Source: Leptoclinus maculatus (lineage: Eukaryota > Chordata > Actinopteri > Perciformes > Stichaeidae). From it: a stretch of 64,000 nt of DNA. Below are positions 63,493-64,000 of the stretch, in pieces. The translations under genes and the position numbers were made by a program. The DNA lies in assembly GCA_032191485.1 (NCBI GenBank), contig JAVDOI010000006.1, forward strand, positions 11,899,850 through 11,963,849, read 5' to 3'. How positions within the stretch are numbered: the first letter of the stretch is position 1; each line of letters begins with the position of its first letter. The notes beneath the pieces were generated by a model. It was not told the origin of the DNA, did no database searches, and saw only the letters and a program-made list of their open reading frames with translations.

Positions 63493-64000
63493 TAGATAGA
63501 TAGATAGATACTTTATTCATCCCCAGGGGGAAATTTGTTTGTTACAGCAGCAAAGATATACTTCAGCAAATGACGTAACAGAGTAAAAATATTAAGTATG
63601 AAAAATGCACAATATATACAATAAAATAACAGAGTAGAACATATTAAATATAAAGAAAATTAAATAATAGAAATGCACAGTATATACAATGAAATAGAAT
63701 AGTGTTAAATTAACTAACTAGGTAAACTAAACAACAATGTGATGGATGATCTGGCCAAAGGTGATTTATTATAAAGTCTAATTGCAGTTGGCAGGAATGT
63801 TCTCCTGTATCTGTCTGTCTGTCTGTCTGTCTGTCTGTCCGGAGAAAGTGCTCCGCTGTCCCTGCACTAGGTGGTGGAGAGGGTGGTCCGGGTTATCCAA
63901 TATGGATAATAATTTATTCAGAGTCCTCCGCTTCACCACCTTTTCCAGATTATCTTGTTTGCCGCCAATGATGGAGCCGGCCTTCTTAATCAGTTAATAA
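63493..64000 (-). mobile_element. 3' end of an interspersed retroelement, continues past window
   Basis: On the plus strand it begins with tagatagatagatagatac, then ctttattcatccccaggggg. Read on the minus strand this is CCCTGGGGATGAATAAAGTATC followed by a TATC-repeat tail, a retroelement 3' end with AATAAA just before a tetranucleotide tail. The following sequence (gcagttggcaggaatgttctcctgtat, gtggtggagagggtggtccgg, gagccggccttcttaatcag) is a common fish dispersed repeat in my recollection. A (TCTG)n tract (63,811-63,839) interrupts it. LINE versus other class is unproven. Confidence 0.7.

Overview
The window is vertebrate nuclear DNA, almost certainly from a ray-finned (probably percomorph) fish. 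The genes are split into many short GT-AG exons. The proteins are close to human orthologues. Long dinucleotide microsatellites, poly(G)/(C) runs and repeat families I associate with teleosts (short DNA-transposon/MITE copies, a tRNA-like SINE piece, LINE fragments) are scattered through introns and spacers. There are no bacterial-type operons, CRISPR arrays or phage-like modules. I spliced every gene by hand. The reading frame closes across all junctions for seven complete genes, and an eighth gene is cut by the left edge.

Layout, left to right: (1) 1-1,620, the 5' part of prkag1 (AMPK gamma-1) on the minus strand, running off the left edge; (2) about 1,990-5,300, a patch of transposon-like direct repeats and a dead LINE fragment; (3) 5,768-9,909, a Rheb-family GTPase (rhebl1/rheb-like) on the minus strand; (4) 9,910-12,978, a divergent promoter spacer; (5) 12,997-16,319, ikzf4 (Eos) on the plus strand, with a 3' UTR reaching about 19.9 kb; (6) 20,053-21,743, rps26 on the minus strand, tail-to-tail with ikzf4; (7) 23,888-27,355, fkbp11 on the minus strand; (8) 30.8-35.9 kb, arf3 on the plus strand; (9) 39,108-56,020, erbb3 on the plus strand, 28 coding exons; (10) 57,030-61,923, pa2g4 (EBP1) on the plus strand; (11) 63,493-64,000, the 3' end of an interspersed retroelement on the minus strand, continuing past the window.

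The genes do not form one pathway. Some neighbours are functionally related. ErbB3 is a neuregulin receptor with a degenerate kinase, and Pa2g4/EBP1 is known as an ErbB3-binding protein; they lie about 1 kb apart. AMPK gamma and Rheb both act upstream of mTORC1 and are adjacent here, as their paralogues PRKAG2 and RHEB are in human. Rps26 and Pa2g4 both belong to ribosome biology, while Fkbp11 (ER) and Arf3 (Golgi) belong to the secretory route. In human these genes fall in two separate blocks of 12q13 (PRKAG1/RHEBL1/FKBP11/ARF3, and IKZF4/RPS26/ERBB3/PA2G4). Here the blocks are interleaved, which is the most notable large-scale feature. I found no convincing undescribed system. The points of interest are gene order, details of the ErbB3 tail and pseudokinase, and repeat structure.
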